From: CAVUFH01 sp963740835
GTDB taxonomy: Bacteria > Actinomycetota > Acidimicrobiia > IMCC26256 > PALSA-610
Reading direction: 5' to 3'
Assembly (NCBI GenBank): GCA_963740835.1
Contig: CAVUFH010000003.1
Span: 1,178,001 to 1,242,000, forward strand
DNA length: 64,000 bases
Shown: positions 44,279-53,398 of the stretch, piece by piece
Layout: the number at the start of each line of letters is the position of its first letter
Numbering within the stretch: position 1 is the first letter of the stretch
Position numbers and translations under genes: made by a program
The notes under the pieces: model-generated
The model's database searches: none
Told to the model about the DNA's origin: nothing
Seen by the model: only the letters and a program-made list of their open reading frames with translations

Positions 44279-46001
44279 ATGAAGCTCACCGGAGCCCAAG
44301 CTCTCATCAAGAGCCTCGAGATGGAAGGCGTGGAGGTCATGTTCGGCCTCCCCGGCGGCGCGATCCTGCCGGTCTACGACCCGCTGATCGACTCGTCGAT
44401 CCGCCACATCCTCGTGCGCCACGAGCAGGGCGCCGGGCACATGGCATCCGGCTACGCGCACGCGACCGGCCGCCCCGGTGTCGCGATGGTCACGAGCGGC
44501 CCCGGCGCGACGAACATCGTCACCGCGCTCTGTGACGCCTACATGGACTCGGTACCGTTCGTCTGCATCACCGGCCAGGTGCCGTACCGCGTCATCGGCA
44601 CGGATGCGTTCCAAGAGGCCGACACCGTCGGCATCACGATGCCGGTGACCAAGCACAACTGGCTCATCACGGATGCGCAGGACATCCCCCGCGTGATCCG
44701 CGAGGCCTTCCACGTCGCCACCACGGGGCGACCGGGCCCGGTGCTCGTCGACTTCCCCAAGGACATCGCCAACGCGGCCATGGAGTGGTACTGGCCCGAG
44801 AAGGTCGAGCTGCCCGGCTACAAGCCGAACGTGAAGGGCCACCCGCGCCAGGTCAAGGAGGCGGCGCGCCTGATCACCGAGGCGCGTCGAGCCGGTCGTC
44901 TACGCGGGCGGCGGCATCCTCAACGCGGGCGCGTCAGAGCAGCTGCGCGAGTTCGCGGAGCTCACCGGCATCCCGGTTGTCACGACGCTCATGGGACGCG
45001 GCGCGCTCCCGGACGAGCACCCGCTGTGCCTCGGCATGCCCGGCATGCACGGCAACTACACCGCGGTCACCGCGATGCAGAAGTCGGACCTGCTGGTGAC
45101 CCTCGGCGCGCGCTTCGACGACCGCGTCACCGGCAACCCCGCGACGTTCGCCATGAACGCCAAGGTCATCCATGTCGACATCGACCCGGCCGAGCTCGGC
45201 AAGGTCCGGCAGCCGGACGTGCCGATCGTCGGTGACTGCAAGGTGGTCATCAGCGAGCTCATCAAGGCGGTGAAGTCCGAGCAGGAGAAGCACGGCGCGC
45301 CCGATCTCTCGGACTGGCGTGCGACGTTGGGGACGTGGCAGGAGCAGTTCCCGCTCAAGTACACGCAGGAGGACGGCGGCGCGCTGAAACCGCAGTACTG
45401 CATCGAGATGCTGAGGGAGCACACCCCGGACGACACCATCCTCGTGTCGGGCGTCGGGCAGCACCAGATGTGGGCCAGCCAGCTGTGGAAGTTCAAGCTC
45501 CCGAACACATGGATCAACTCCGGCGGGCTCGGCACGATGGGCTACGCGGTGCCGGCAGCCGTCGGCGCCAAGATGGGCCGGCCCGATCGCATGGTGTGGG
45601 CAGTCGACGGCGACGGCTGCTTCCAGATGACCGCACAGGAGCTCGTGACCGCGGCGGCCGAACGCATCCCGATCAAGATCGCGATCCTCAACAACGCCTA
45701 CCTGGGCATGGTGCGGCAGTGGCAGGAGCTCTTCTATGAAGAGCGCTACAGCGAGGTGTACCTGTCGCCGGATCTCCCCGACTACGTGAAGTGGGCGGAA
45801 GCCATGGGCTGCGTCGGCCTGCGCGTCGACAACATGGCCGACGTGGTGCCCACGATCGAGAAGGCCAACGCGATCGACGACCGCCCGGTCGTCATCGACT
45901 TCCGCGTCGACTACCGCGAGAAGGTGTACCCGATGGTGCCCGCGGGCTCGTCGAACGACGAGATCATCCTCGGGCCCGAGTTCGGCGAAGGTGGTCACTA
46001 A
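44279..46001 (+). CDS. ilvB: Acetolactate synthase, large subunit (frameshifted)
   Basis: About 575 residues after joining. This thiamine-diphosphate enzyme makes acetolactate and acetohydroxybutyrate. N-terminal domain: MEGVEVMFGLPGGAILPVYD, catalytic glutamate in VRHEQGAGHMASGYA, MVTSGPGATNIVTAL. Middle domain: VVYAGGGILNAGASEQLREF and LGARFDDRVTGNPATFA. C-terminal ThDP motif: GDGCFQMTAQELVTAAAERI with ILNNAYLGMVRQWQ. The frame breaks at about 44881-44887; restoring a lost GC gives LITEARVEPVVYAGGG. A sequencing error is likely, since ilvN and ilvC are intact. Start: ATG 44279 with GAAGGAA upstream. Confidence 0.92.
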
Positions 46002-46003
46002 TC

Positions 46004-46546
46004 ATGCCCGGTGTCAACGGCCCTGGTGGCCACCACATCCTCACCGTCCTCGTCGAGAACAAGGCCGGCGTGCTGTCGCGCGTCGCCGGCTTGTTCTCCC
46101 GGCGCGGGTTCAACATCTTCTCGCTGGCGGTGAGCCCGACCGACGACGAGCGCTTCAGCCGCATGACGCTCGTCGTCGACGCCGAGTCCGCGCCGCTCGA
46201 GCAGGTCGTCAAACAGCTCAACAAGCTGATCAACGTCATCAAGATCACCGAGGTCCCGCCGGCGGGTGGTGTCGAGCGCGAGCTGATGATGGTGACGGTG
46301 AAGGCGACGCCCGAAGCGCGCAGTCAGGTCACCGAGCTGACCGCGATCCTCGAGGCCAAGATCGTCGACGTCGGCCACGACGCGCTGACGATCATGGTCG
46401 CCGGCGACCCCGACAAGCTCGACGCGTTCTCGGATCTGGTGAAGCCGTTCGGCATCGTCGAGATCCAGCGGACCGGGCGTATCGCGCTGCCGCGCCTGTC
46501 GCGCCAGCCCACCCGCCTGCGGGCGGTCAAAACTGCGCGCGCCTAG
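46004..46546 (+). CDS. ilvN: Acetolactate synthase, small regulatory subunit
   Basis: A 180-residue regulatory subunit with an N-terminal ACT domain (HHILTVLVENKAGVLSRVAG, LFSRRGFNIFSLAVSPTDDE) and a C-terminal ALS-SS domain (ELMMVTVKATPEARSQVTEL, LEAKIVDVGHDALTIMVAGD). It activates IlvB and confers valine feedback inhibition. It starts 2 bp after the ilvB stop, so translation should be coupled. Confidence 0.94.
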   Translation: MPGVNGPGGHHILTVLVENKAGVLSRVAGLFSRRGFNIFSLAVSPTDDERFSRMTLVVDAESAPLEQVVKQLNKLINVIKITEVPPAGGVERELMMVTVKATPEARSQVTELTAILEAKIVDVGHDALTIMVAGDPDKLDAFSDLVKPFGIVEIQRTGRIALPRLSRQPTRLRAVKTARA

Positions 46547-46584
46547 CCTGTACTCGCTTTTCCACCGCTGATCGAGGAGTTCCG

Positions 46585-47613
46585 ATGCCCGCGACCGTCT
46601 ACTACGACAACGATGCCGAGACTGCGCTGATCGCCGACCGCAAGGTCGCGATCCTCGGGTACGGATCGCAGGGGCACGCGCACGCGCTGAACCTGAAGGA
46701 CTCCGGCATCGACGTGATCGTCGGGTTGCGCGAAGGGTCGAAGTCGAAGGCCAAGGCCGAAGCCGCGGGGTTGCGGGTCCTGCCGACGGGCGAAGCGGTC
46801 CGGGAAGCCGACATCGTGATGGTGCTGCTCCCGGACACTGAGCAGAAGAAGGTCTACGAGGCCGACATCGCGCCGAACCTCTCGGACGGCAACTCACTCG
46901 CGTTCGCCCACGGCTTCAACATCCACTTCGACCAGATCGCGCCGCCCGCAGGCGTCGACGTCTGGATGATCGCGCCGAAGGGTCCAGGTCACCTCGTGCG
47001 CCGCACGTACGAAGAGGGCGGCGGGGTGCCGTGTCTCGTCGCGGTGGCGCAGGACGCGACGGGCAAGGCCAAGGAGATCGCGCTGTCGTACGCCAAGGCG
47101 ATCGGCGGCACCCGCGCGGGCGTGCTCGACACGACGTTCGAGGAGGAAACGGAGACGGATCTCTTCGGCGAGCAGGTCGTGCTTTGCGGCGGCCTCGTCG
47201 AGCTCATCCGCAACGGCTACGAGACGCTGGTCGAGGCCGGCTACCAGCCCGAGTCGGCGTACTTCGAGACGCTGCACGAGGTGAAGCTCATCGTCGATCT
47301 GATCTACGAGGGTGGCATCGCGTCGATGAACTACTCGATCTCCGACACCGCGGAGTACGGCGAGATGTCGCGCGGTCCGCGCGTCGTCACACCCGCGACC
47401 AAGACCGAGATGAAGAAGATCCTCGGTGAGATCCAGTCCGGCGAGTTCGCCAAGGAGTGGATCGCGGAGAACGAGAACGGCCGCCCGAACTTCACCAAGA
47501 TGCAGGAGAAGACGGCGAAGCACCCGATCGAGAAGGTCGGTGCCGAGCTACGGGCGATGATGCCGTGGATCTCGGCCGGGAAGGCCAAGCCCCAGGACGT
47601 GTCCGGCGGCTGA
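46585..47613 (+). CDS. ilvC: Ketol-acid reductoisomerase (NADP)
   Basis: A 342-residue class I enzyme that isomerises and reduces acetolactate to dihydroxyisovalerate. NADPH motif: VAILGYGSQGHAHALNLKDS; GLREGSKSKAKAEAAG; MIAPKGPGHLVRRTYEEGGG; magnesium and substrate residues in DLFGEQVVLCGGLVELIRNG and HEVKLIVDLIYEGGIASMNY. Start: ATG 46585 with ATCGAGGAG upstream, 38 bp after ilvN. It completes the ilvB-ilvN-ilvC operon. Confidence 0.95.
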   Translation: MPATVYYDNDAETALIADRKVAILGYGSQGHAHALNLKDSGIDVIVGLREGSKSKAKAEAAGLRVLPTGEAVREADIVMVLLPDTEQKKVYEADIAPNLSDGNSLAFAHGFNIHFDQIAPPAGVDVWMIAPKGPGHLVRRTYEEGGGVPCLVAVAQDATGKAKEIALSYAKAIGGTRAGVLDTTFEEETETDLFGEQVVLCGGLVELIRNGYETLVEAGYQPESAYFETLHEVKLIVDLIYEGGIASMNYSISDTAEYGEMSRGPRVVTPATKTEMKKILGEIQSGEFAKEWIAENENGRPNFTKMQEKTAKHPIEKVGAELRAMMPWISAGKAKPQDVSGG

Positions 47614-47625
47614 GCCCAGTCGCGG

Positions 47626-48222
47626 TCAGTCGCGGGCGTTGCGCAACACGCGCCGCCACACGCTGCGGTAGGCATCGAGTCCGTCCGGCGCGAGCCAGCC
47701 TTCGGGACCGGACGCGATCGCGACCCGCTCCGGGATGCTCGCCCACACCGGGACGTTCGCTTCTTCCCACGCGGCAACAACATCCTGGTAGTCGCGCGTG
47801 TACGTCCGCGCCGAGCAGATGACGAGGCCGACCGGCATCCTCGTGGGCACCAGCTCGAGGACGGCCTCGACCCGCCCGGTCTCGACCCCGCCGATGCGGG
47901 TGGGGATCAGGACGCTGTCGGCCTTCTCGATCGCCTTGGCCAGGAGTCGCTCGTTGCCGGGCGGCGTGTCGACGATCGCGACTTCGTCGGCCTCGACGCG
48001 GTCGAGCGCCTTGAGCAGCATCCGGTCGGTCGGCGCCTCAACCAGCGTGACCGCGGCGAGGTACTCGTCCTCGGATGCCTCGAACCACTCCGCCGCACTG
48101 GCCTGCGGATCCGCGTCGATCAGCGTGGTCGGCCGGCGGCCGGCGGACGCGAGCGCGGACAGGTACACCGAGGTGGTGGTCTTGCCCACCCCGCCCTTCA
48201 AGGCGGCGACAACGATGATCAT
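47626..48222 (-). CDS. Orphan ParA-family ATPase
   Basis: A 198-residue MinD/ParA-like ATPase: deviant Walker A AALKGGVGKTTTSVYLSALA with the signature lysine, LIDADPQASAAEWFEASED, Walker B-like VAIVDTPPGNERLLAKAIEK and VLIPTRIGGVETGRVEAVLE. No ParB gene or parS-like site is near, so it is probably not the chromosome partition ParA but a positioning ATPase for another cargo. Start: ATG 48222. The mRNA leader lies in a dispersed GC-rich element whose end supplies GGAGGGA as ribosome-binding site. Confidence 0.83.
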   Translation of the reverse strand: MIIVVAALKGGVGKTTTSVYLSALASAGRRPTTLIDADPQASAAEWFEASEDEYLAAVTLVEAPTDRMLLKALDRVEADEVAIVDTPPGNERLLAKAIEKADSVLIPTRIGGVETGRVEAVLELVPTRMPVGLVICSARTYTRDYQDVVAAWEEANVPVWASIPERVAIASGPEGWLAPDGLDAYRSVWRRVLRNARD

Positions 48223-48288
48223 GGCTCCCTCCGCTGCGCGCCGAGGGGGCTTCGCCCGGCGAGGCTTCGCTGCGTCCGCACGGTGACA
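48220..48288. repeat. Dispersed GC-rich element, copy 1
   Basis: This segment aligns closely with 55044-55113. Shared blocks in order are TCCCTCCGC, GCGCGCCG, GGCTTCGCT and CGTCCGCAC, then GTGAC or CTGAC. It abuts the parA start codon on the minus strand and provides its ribosome-binding site. The internal sequence is rich in short inverted repeats. Confidence 0.6.
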
Positions 48289-48348
48289 ATCATCACCCGA
48301 ACGTACCGAAGCCGATGCGCGTCTCCTCGGGTCGACGCTCCCAACTGC

Positions 48349-48399
48349 GGTTTTGGCGACAAATGGCGACCGTGGCGGTCGTGATATGTCGCCAAAACC
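48349..48399. terminator. Long nested inverted repeat
   Basis: GGTTTTGGCGACA (48349-48361) and TGTCGCCAAAACC (48387-48399) are a perfect 13-bp inverted repeat. The 25-nt loop holds a further hairpin CGACCG-TGG-CGGTCG. It starts right after the end of the MDMPI-fold gene (minus strand), so it may stop that transcript before parA; an operator role is also possible. Confidence 0.5.
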
Positions 48400-48404
48400 T
48401 TGGG

Positions 48405-49199
48405 TCAGAAGACGTGCACCGCGTCGAGGACGGTGGACGCGTAGGGCTCGTCGCCGTCGATCGTGACGCAGTCGGCCCACGGTCGCCGACGGGTCGCCCA
48501 GGCCACGAAGTCGTGGGCGTCCGACGTGATGGTTGCGGCCGCGTGCGTGGTTGCGCCTTCGCTCACCACGACGCGGCCGTCATCGCCACCCGGCGCGATC
48601 GTCCATGTGCCGCCGCCCGGACCGGTCAGCACCAGCACGACCGGACGGTCGACCACGTGCAACGTCGATTGCGACATCCACGGCAACCCCGCGAGCATCC
48701 ACTCGACGGTTGCGCCGACGCGCGTGTCGTCGCGCGGCGGCTCGGTCCGATCGATCGGGCCGCGCGGCGCGAGGATGTCGTGGCGAAGGTGGCAGTAGTT
48801 GTCGAAGCAGAACATGCTGGCGAAGATCGACATCGGATGCGTGCCCAGATCACCGAGCGGCAACACCGTCTCCGACATCGGCGGGTCCTGGGCCATCACC
48901 ACGACCGCGTCGAGCTGGCCGCTGTAGCTCTCGTACTCGTCGAGCACCTCGGCGGTGGTCCACGCCCGGCGCTCGGCCACGGGCCCCTGCATCGCGGCTT
49001 CAGTGCCGCCGCGCACGTCGGGCATCTGCGACGGATCGATGACGCCGTGAACGATGCTGCCCATGTGCGCGACAACATCGCGCACGGCCCACCCCTCGCA
49101 CCCCGACGGTGCGTTCCACTCGTCATCCGTCAGGCTCCGCAGGATGACGAGCGTGTCGGCGCGCTCGGCGCGCAGCCCTTCGACACCTTGCTGACTCAT
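48405..49199 (-). CDS. Maleylpyruvate-isomerase-fold (MDMPI/DinB-like) protein
   Basis: A 264-residue protein of the actinobacterial mycothiol-dependent maleylpyruvate isomerase family. N-terminal helical bundle: LRSLTDDEWNAPSGCEGWAV, RDVVAHMGSIVHGVID, with the metal-ligand style histidines in VAHM and CHLRHDI. The C-terminal part (GTWTIAPGGDDGRVVV, TITSDAHDFVAWATRRRPWA) is the SCP2-like MDMPI C-domain. Most members have unknown substrates; mycothiol use is expected. Start: ATG 49199. Confidence 0.8.
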   Translation of the reverse strand: MSQQGVEGLRAERADTLVILRSLTDDEWNAPSGCEGWAVRDVVAHMGSIVHGVIDPSQMPDVRGGTEAAMQGPVAERRAWTTAEVLDEYESYSGQLDAVVVMAQDPPMSETVLPLGDLGTHPMSIFASMFCFDNYCHLRHDILAPRGPIDRTEPPRDDTRVGATVEWMLAGLPWMSQSTLHVVDRPVVLVLTGPGGGTWTIAPGGDDGRVVVSEGATTHAAATITSDAHDFVAWATRRRPWADCVTIDGDEPYASTVLDAVHVF

Positions 49200-49288
49200 C
49201 GGTACCTCCCGTTCGGCGCGCCGGCATCCTTCCCGATGCCGAGGTAGGCGCGCACTTCTTCGAGGTTGTCGGCGAACGGCGGGCTCAC
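49196..49288 (-). CDS. Possible 30-residue ORF
   Basis: GTG 49288 opens a short frame, SPPFADNLEEVRAYLGIGKD followed by AGAPNGRYR, that ends by overlapping the MDMPI-fold ATG in an ATGA. It could be a microprotein, or a displaced C-terminus of the upstream SnoaL-like gene. Evidence is slight. Confidence 0.25.
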   Translation of the reverse strand: MSPPFADNLEEVRAYLGIGKDAGAPNGRYR

Positions 49289-49298
49289 TCCGTCGGGT

Positions 49299-49694
49299 TC
49301 ACTTCGACGAATCTCGGGGCGCCGAGCGTCCGTTGTCGGGCCAGAACGGCCACTCGGCGAATGACCGGCAGCGACGGTCGGGCGCGAACTCCATGACCCA
49401 GAGGTCGCGGAATTCGAGTTGCTTGTCGGGGTAGTCGACCTCGACGTGTACGACTGCGGTCGCGCCTTCGACGGCGACGAACTCCCAGCGCATCGTGAAG
49501 GCCTCGTCGGCACCGGCGCGTTCCGCCTCCCACAACGCGCCGATCGCGTCGAGGCCGCGCACCGGTGCTTCGTAGGGCCCCATCGAATACGTCGCGTCGT
49601 CGGTGAACAGTGCGGCGAGCGGATCGGTCCCGGCTGTCCGCCACGCGCGCTCGTACCGTTCGACCCACGAGGCGACCGCGGCGCGGTCGGTCAT
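49299..49694 (-). CDS. SnoaL-like / nuclear transport factor 2 fold protein
   Basis: A 131-residue single-domain protein: ASWVERYERAWRTAGTDPLA, LFTDDATYSMGPYEAPVRGL, DAIGALWEAERAGADEAFTM, WEFVAVEGATAVVHVEVDYP and FRDLWVMEFAPDRRCRSFAE. This is the cone-shaped NTF2/SnoaL fold used for many ligands and reactions, so no function can be fixed. It is next to an acyl-CoA dehydrogenase on the same strand (10 bp gap), suggesting co-transcription. Confidence 0.8.
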   Translation of the reverse strand: MTDRAAVASWVERYERAWRTAGTDPLAALFTDDATYSMGPYEAPVRGLDAIGALWEAERAGADEAFTMRWEFVAVEGATAVVHVEVDYPDKQLEFRDLWVMEFAPDRRCRSFAEWPFWPDNGRSAPRDSSK

Positions 49695-49704
49695 CGTGAC
49701 GCCG

Positions 49705-50898
49705 TCAGTTCCGCGGGACCTGCGACCACGGGATGTCGCGGTCGACGCGCGGTTCGCCGGGGAGTCCGAGGATCCGCTCGCCCAGGATGTTGCGCATGAT
49801 CTCGGACGTGCCGCCCTCGATCGAATTCGCGCGGGCGCGGAGGAACATCTTGCGGGCCGAGCCGAGCGGCGCGTCGAGCCCGGCTTCGTCGGGGCGCTTG
49901 AACGTGTAGTCGTAGTCGACGAGGCCGTCGGCACCGAGCAGGTCGATGCAGAGCTCGTACGCGGCCTTGTTCAGGTTCGCGAGTTGCAGCTTGGTGATGG
50001 AGCCCTCTGGGCCCGGGTTCCCGATGCGCCGTTTCTCGGCCGCTCGCGCGTTGTTCAACCGCAACGTCTCGAAGTTGATGTAGAGGCGCGCGAGCCGGTC
50101 GCGGAGCACCGGGTCCTTTTCGGTGCGCTTCGACCACAGGTCCAGCGCTTCGGCGATCGGGGTGGCGCGGCGCGGAGCGCCGCTCGATGCACCTCCGATG
50201 GTCGTGCGCTCGTTCATCAACGTCGTCATCGACACTCGCCAGCCGTCTCCGATGTCGCCGATGCGATCGGTGTCGGGGATGTGCACGTCGGTGAGGTAGA
50301 CCTCGTTGAACTCGGCTTCGCCGGTTATCTGCCGCAGCGGGCGCACCTCGACGCCGGGTGCGTGCATGTCGACCATGAAGTACGTGAGGCCCTTGTGCTT
50401 GGGGAGGTCCGGATCCGTGCGCGCAACGAGCATGCCGCGGTCCGCGACGTGCGCAAGCGTGTTCCACACCTTCTGGCCGTTGACGACCCACTCGTCGCCG
50501 TCTTTGACCGCGCGCGTCGAGAGACCGGCGAGGTCGGATCCTGCGCCGGGCTCGGAGAACAGCTGGCACCAGATCTCTTCGCCGGTGAACATCGGCCGGA
50601 GCGCGCGGGGCCGGAGCTCGTCGCTCCCGTGCGTCGCGACGGTCGGGCCCGCGAGCGAAAGGCCGAAGAACAACGTGCCGTGCGGCGAACGGGCGCCGGC
50701 GGCCCGCAACCGGCTGTCGACGTGACGCTGCAACGTCGGAGAGAGGCCGAGCCCGCCCGAACCTTCGGGGAAGTGCACCCACGCGAGGCCGCGGTCGTAC
50801 TGCGCCCCACGGAACTCCTCGACCTTGGTCGTCTTCGGATCGTGGGTGGTGAGCAGGTCGTCGATCAATGCATCGACGCGCTCGAGGTCCTCAGCCAT
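49705..50898 (-). CDS. Acyl-CoA dehydrogenase
   Basis: A 397-residue flavoenzyme: WVHFPEGSGGLGLSPTLQRH, the FAD/substrate motif QLFSEPGAGSDLAGLSTRAV, WVVNGQKVWNTLAHVADRGM, LTDVHIPDTDRIGDIGDGWR, ITKLQLANLNKAAYELCIDL and a C-terminal IEGGTSEIMRNILGERILGL. The pattern fits the FadE-type enzymes abundant in actinobacteria that act on sterol side chains or branched acyl-CoAs. Start: ATG 50898. Likely one operon with the SnoaL-like gene. Confidence 0.88.
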   Translation of the reverse strand: MAEDLERVDALIDDLLTTHDPKTTKVEEFRGAQYDRGLAWVHFPEGSGGLGLSPTLQRHVDSRLRAAGARSPHGTLFFGLSLAGPTVATHGSDELRPRALRPMFTGEEIWCQLFSEPGAGSDLAGLSTRAVKDGDEWVVNGQKVWNTLAHVADRGMLVARTDPDLPKHKGLTYFMVDMHAPGVEVRPLRQITGEAEFNEVYLTDVHIPDTDRIGDIGDGWRVSMTTLMNERTTIGGASSGAPRRATPIAEALDLWSKRTEKDPVLRDRLARLYINFETLRLNNARAAEKRRIGNPGPEGSITKLQLANLNKAAYELCIDLLGADGLVDYDYTFKRPDEAGLDAPLGSARKMFLRARANSIEGGTSEIMRNILGERILGLPGEPRVDRDIPWSQVPRN

Positions 50899-50928
50899 GC
50901 CGTCGAGCGTAGTGGCGGCGTTGGCGCC

Positions 50929-51699
50929 CTACTTGGTGGTAGCGATGCCGCCGTCGACGGGGAGGACGGCGCCGGTGACGTAGGCGCCGGCGCGGCTGGC
51001 GAGGAAGATCGCGGCGCCGGCCATGTCGTCCGGACGGCCGATGCGGCCGAGCGGCGAGGACGCCGCGATCGAGTCGCCGAAGTTGCGCAGTGTCTCGGCC
51101 ATCATCTTGGACTCGAACGGACCGGGTGCGATGGCGTTCACGGTGATCTGCCGCCGGCCGAGCTGGCGGGCGAGGTGACGCGTGAGCTGGTGCACCGCCG
51201 CTTTGCTCGTGGAGTACGCGTAGGTTTCCATGATCGGTACCTGGATGCCGTCGATCGATCCGATGTTGATGACGCGGGCCGGGTCGTCGGCGGTCGCGGC
51301 CGCTTCGAGCATCGGCAGGCACGCGCGCGTGAGGAAGAACGGCGACTTGACGTTCAGGTCGAGCACCTTGTCCCACGCGTCGCCGGGATACTCCGCGAGC
51401 GGTGCGCCCCACGTGGCGCCCGCGTTGTTGACGAGCACGTGCACCGCAGCCTCGTGCTCGGCCACCTGGGCCGCGAGCGCGTTGCACGCATCCTCGGTTG
51501 CGAGGTCGGCCGGCAGGCTGATGCACTCGCCGGTCTTCGACAGCTCGGCGGCGACGTCGTCGCACACCGACGCCTTCCGGGACGAGATGTAGACGCGGGC
51601 GCCGCTCTCGACGAAGCCGCGGGCGATCATCAGCCCGATACCCCGGCTCCCGCCGGTGACGAGCGCGACCTTGCCGGAGAGCGAGAAGAGGTCAGACAT
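50929..51699 (-). CDS. SDR-family oxidoreductase
   Basis: A 256-residue short-chain dehydrogenase: VALVTGGSRGIGLMIARGFV, YISSRKASVCDDVAAEL (Arg after strand 2 suggests NADPH), VNNAGATWGAPLAEYPGDAW, active-site INIGSIDGIQVPIMETYAYS followed by TSKAAVHQL, and AIAPGPFESKM. A role as 3-oxoacyl reductase or similar in the same acyl-CoA pathway as the downstream dehydrogenase is plausible. Start: ATG 51699. Confidence 0.87.
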   Translation of the reverse strand: MSDLFSLSGKVALVTGGSRGIGLMIARGFVESGARVYISSRKASVCDDVAAELSKTGECISLPADLATEDACNALAAQVAEHEAAVHVLVNNAGATWGAPLAEYPGDAWDKVLDLNVKSPFFLTRACLPMLEAAATADDPARVINIGSIDGIQVPIMETYAYSTSKAAVHQLTRHLARQLGRRQITVNAIAPGPFESKMMAETLRNFGDSIAASSPLGRIGRPDDMAGAAIFLASRAGAYVTGAVLPVDGGIATTK

Positions 51700-51846
51700 G
51701 GGGCGGCACGCTAGGCCGTGGCGCCGGCCCCACGCCCTCCCGTGGGTCCGCGATCGCGCGCGCCGATGACGGTCTGGGGCCGATCCGCCCCCGTCACCCT
51801 GAAATTCGCTCAAGCCGGCTGCGGGAGGTGCCGATAGGGGCATGGG

Positions 51847-53398
51847 ATGAGTCTGACCACCCGCCGCCGCAGTGGTCGCAGTCGTCGCCGGGCCGCGTCG
51901 GTATCGACCATGGGCCGGTTGCGCGACCTGCGCGTGCGGTCGCGCGACTTCGATGTCGCCGCGCTCAGCCCGCGCATCGCCTCGGCCGTGTTCCTCGTCG
52001 CCGGCATCCTCGGGCTCTGCGTCAACGCGCTCGACACCCGCCGCGGCCGGCGCCACTGCCGCGCCCGCGGGCGTGGCCGCGGTCGGGTTCGGGGTCATCG
52101 GCGTCCTCGCACCGTGGCCGCGCTGGGATCGCCGGGCGCAGCTCGCCATCCCGTTCGCGGCGTTCACGATCATCGCGGCGGGCGGCCTGCACGGTGATGT
52201 CGCCGGGGCCTTCCTCGCGATCCTCTCGCTCCCGTTCGTGTTCGTCGGCTTCACGCAACATCGCGGCACCGCGCTCGCGATCGCGCCGTTTGCCGCACTC
52301 GCGCTCGTCATCGGTGGCCGGTTCCACTTCACACCACTCGTGATCGCCGCGCTCGTGTTCGCGCTGCCCGTTTCCGTGTTCGTCGGGGAGGCGATCGCGC
52401 AGGTCGAACGCCGCCGGGCTCGGGCCGAGCGCCGGATCGGCCGGCTCCTCGAGGCGGTGCGCCTGCTCGCCGCCGTGCCCGACGAAGCGACGGGCGCGGT
52501 GCTGGTCGCTTCGCTCGTCTCGGAACTGCTCGAAGCCGACGCGGTCGCGGTCTATCTCGCCGACCGGCCCGGGTCGGGAGCCTTCCGCAACCGCGCGTCG
52601 TTCGGGCATCCCGCGGTCGCCGACGCGGCGCCGCTCGTCATCGACGCCAAGGCCGATCCGGAGCCGCTCCGTTCGACGGCCGCGACATTTGTTCCCGACG
52701 CGTCGTCGACGCCGCTGCTCGATGCGCCCGGTGCGGCCGGCCGGCTGCGTTCGGCCGCGCTGCTTCCGCTCCCGAGTGACGACGACCAGGCGCTCGGAGT
52801 TGTCGTCGCGATGTGGGGCGCCGGGTTGCAGCGGTTATCGCACAACGCACGGCAGGCCGCCGAGCTCCTCTCGGCCGAGGCCGGCCACATGTTCCAGCGC
52901 CTGCAGGAGACGGCCGCGCTCGCACACGACGCGGAGACGGACCCCCTCACCGAGCTCGCCAACCGGCGGACGTTCGCACGCGCGCTCGAGACGCTGCGCA
53001 GCGGCGACGCGGTCGTGATCGTCGACCTCGACCACTTCAAGTCGGTGAACGACCGCTTCGGTCACCAGGTCGGTGACCGGACGCTGCGCACGTTGGCGCG
53101 CTGTCTGCAGCGCGCGACGCGCCAGGTCGACTGCGTCGCACGGTACGGCGGTGAAGAGTTCGCGCTCGTGCTCCCGAACTCGGGTGCGAAGGGAGCTCGG
53201 GCGGTGCTCGATCGCGTGCGGTCCAGCTGGGCCGCCGGCGGTGCGGTGACGACGTTCTCGGCCGGTGTCTCGGTCCACGAACCGGACGACGATCCGCACC
53301 AGACCCTGCGCCGGGCCGACGCGGCGCTCTATTGCGCGAAAGAGACCGGCCGGGATCGCGACGTGCTCGCGCCGTTCGGCGCGGACGTCACGATGTAG
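51847..53398 (+). CDS. Diguanylate cyclase with membrane and GAF-like region (frameshifted)
   Basis: About 517 residues after joining. An Arg-rich start is followed by membrane segments (SAVFLVAGILGLCVNALDT, AAVGFGVIGVLAPWP, LAIPFAAFTIIAAGGL, LALVIGGRFHFTPLVIAALV), a coiled region, a GAF-like sensor part (ADAVAVYLADRPGSGAFRNR to LGVVVAMWGAG) and a GGDEF domain. The catalytic motif is GGEEF in ARYGGEEFALVLP, and RQVD five residues before it is an inhibitory I-site, so it should make c-di-GMP with product inhibition. The frame breaks at about 52037-52044; a lost CG explains it. ATG 51910 is an alternative start. Confidence 0.83.
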
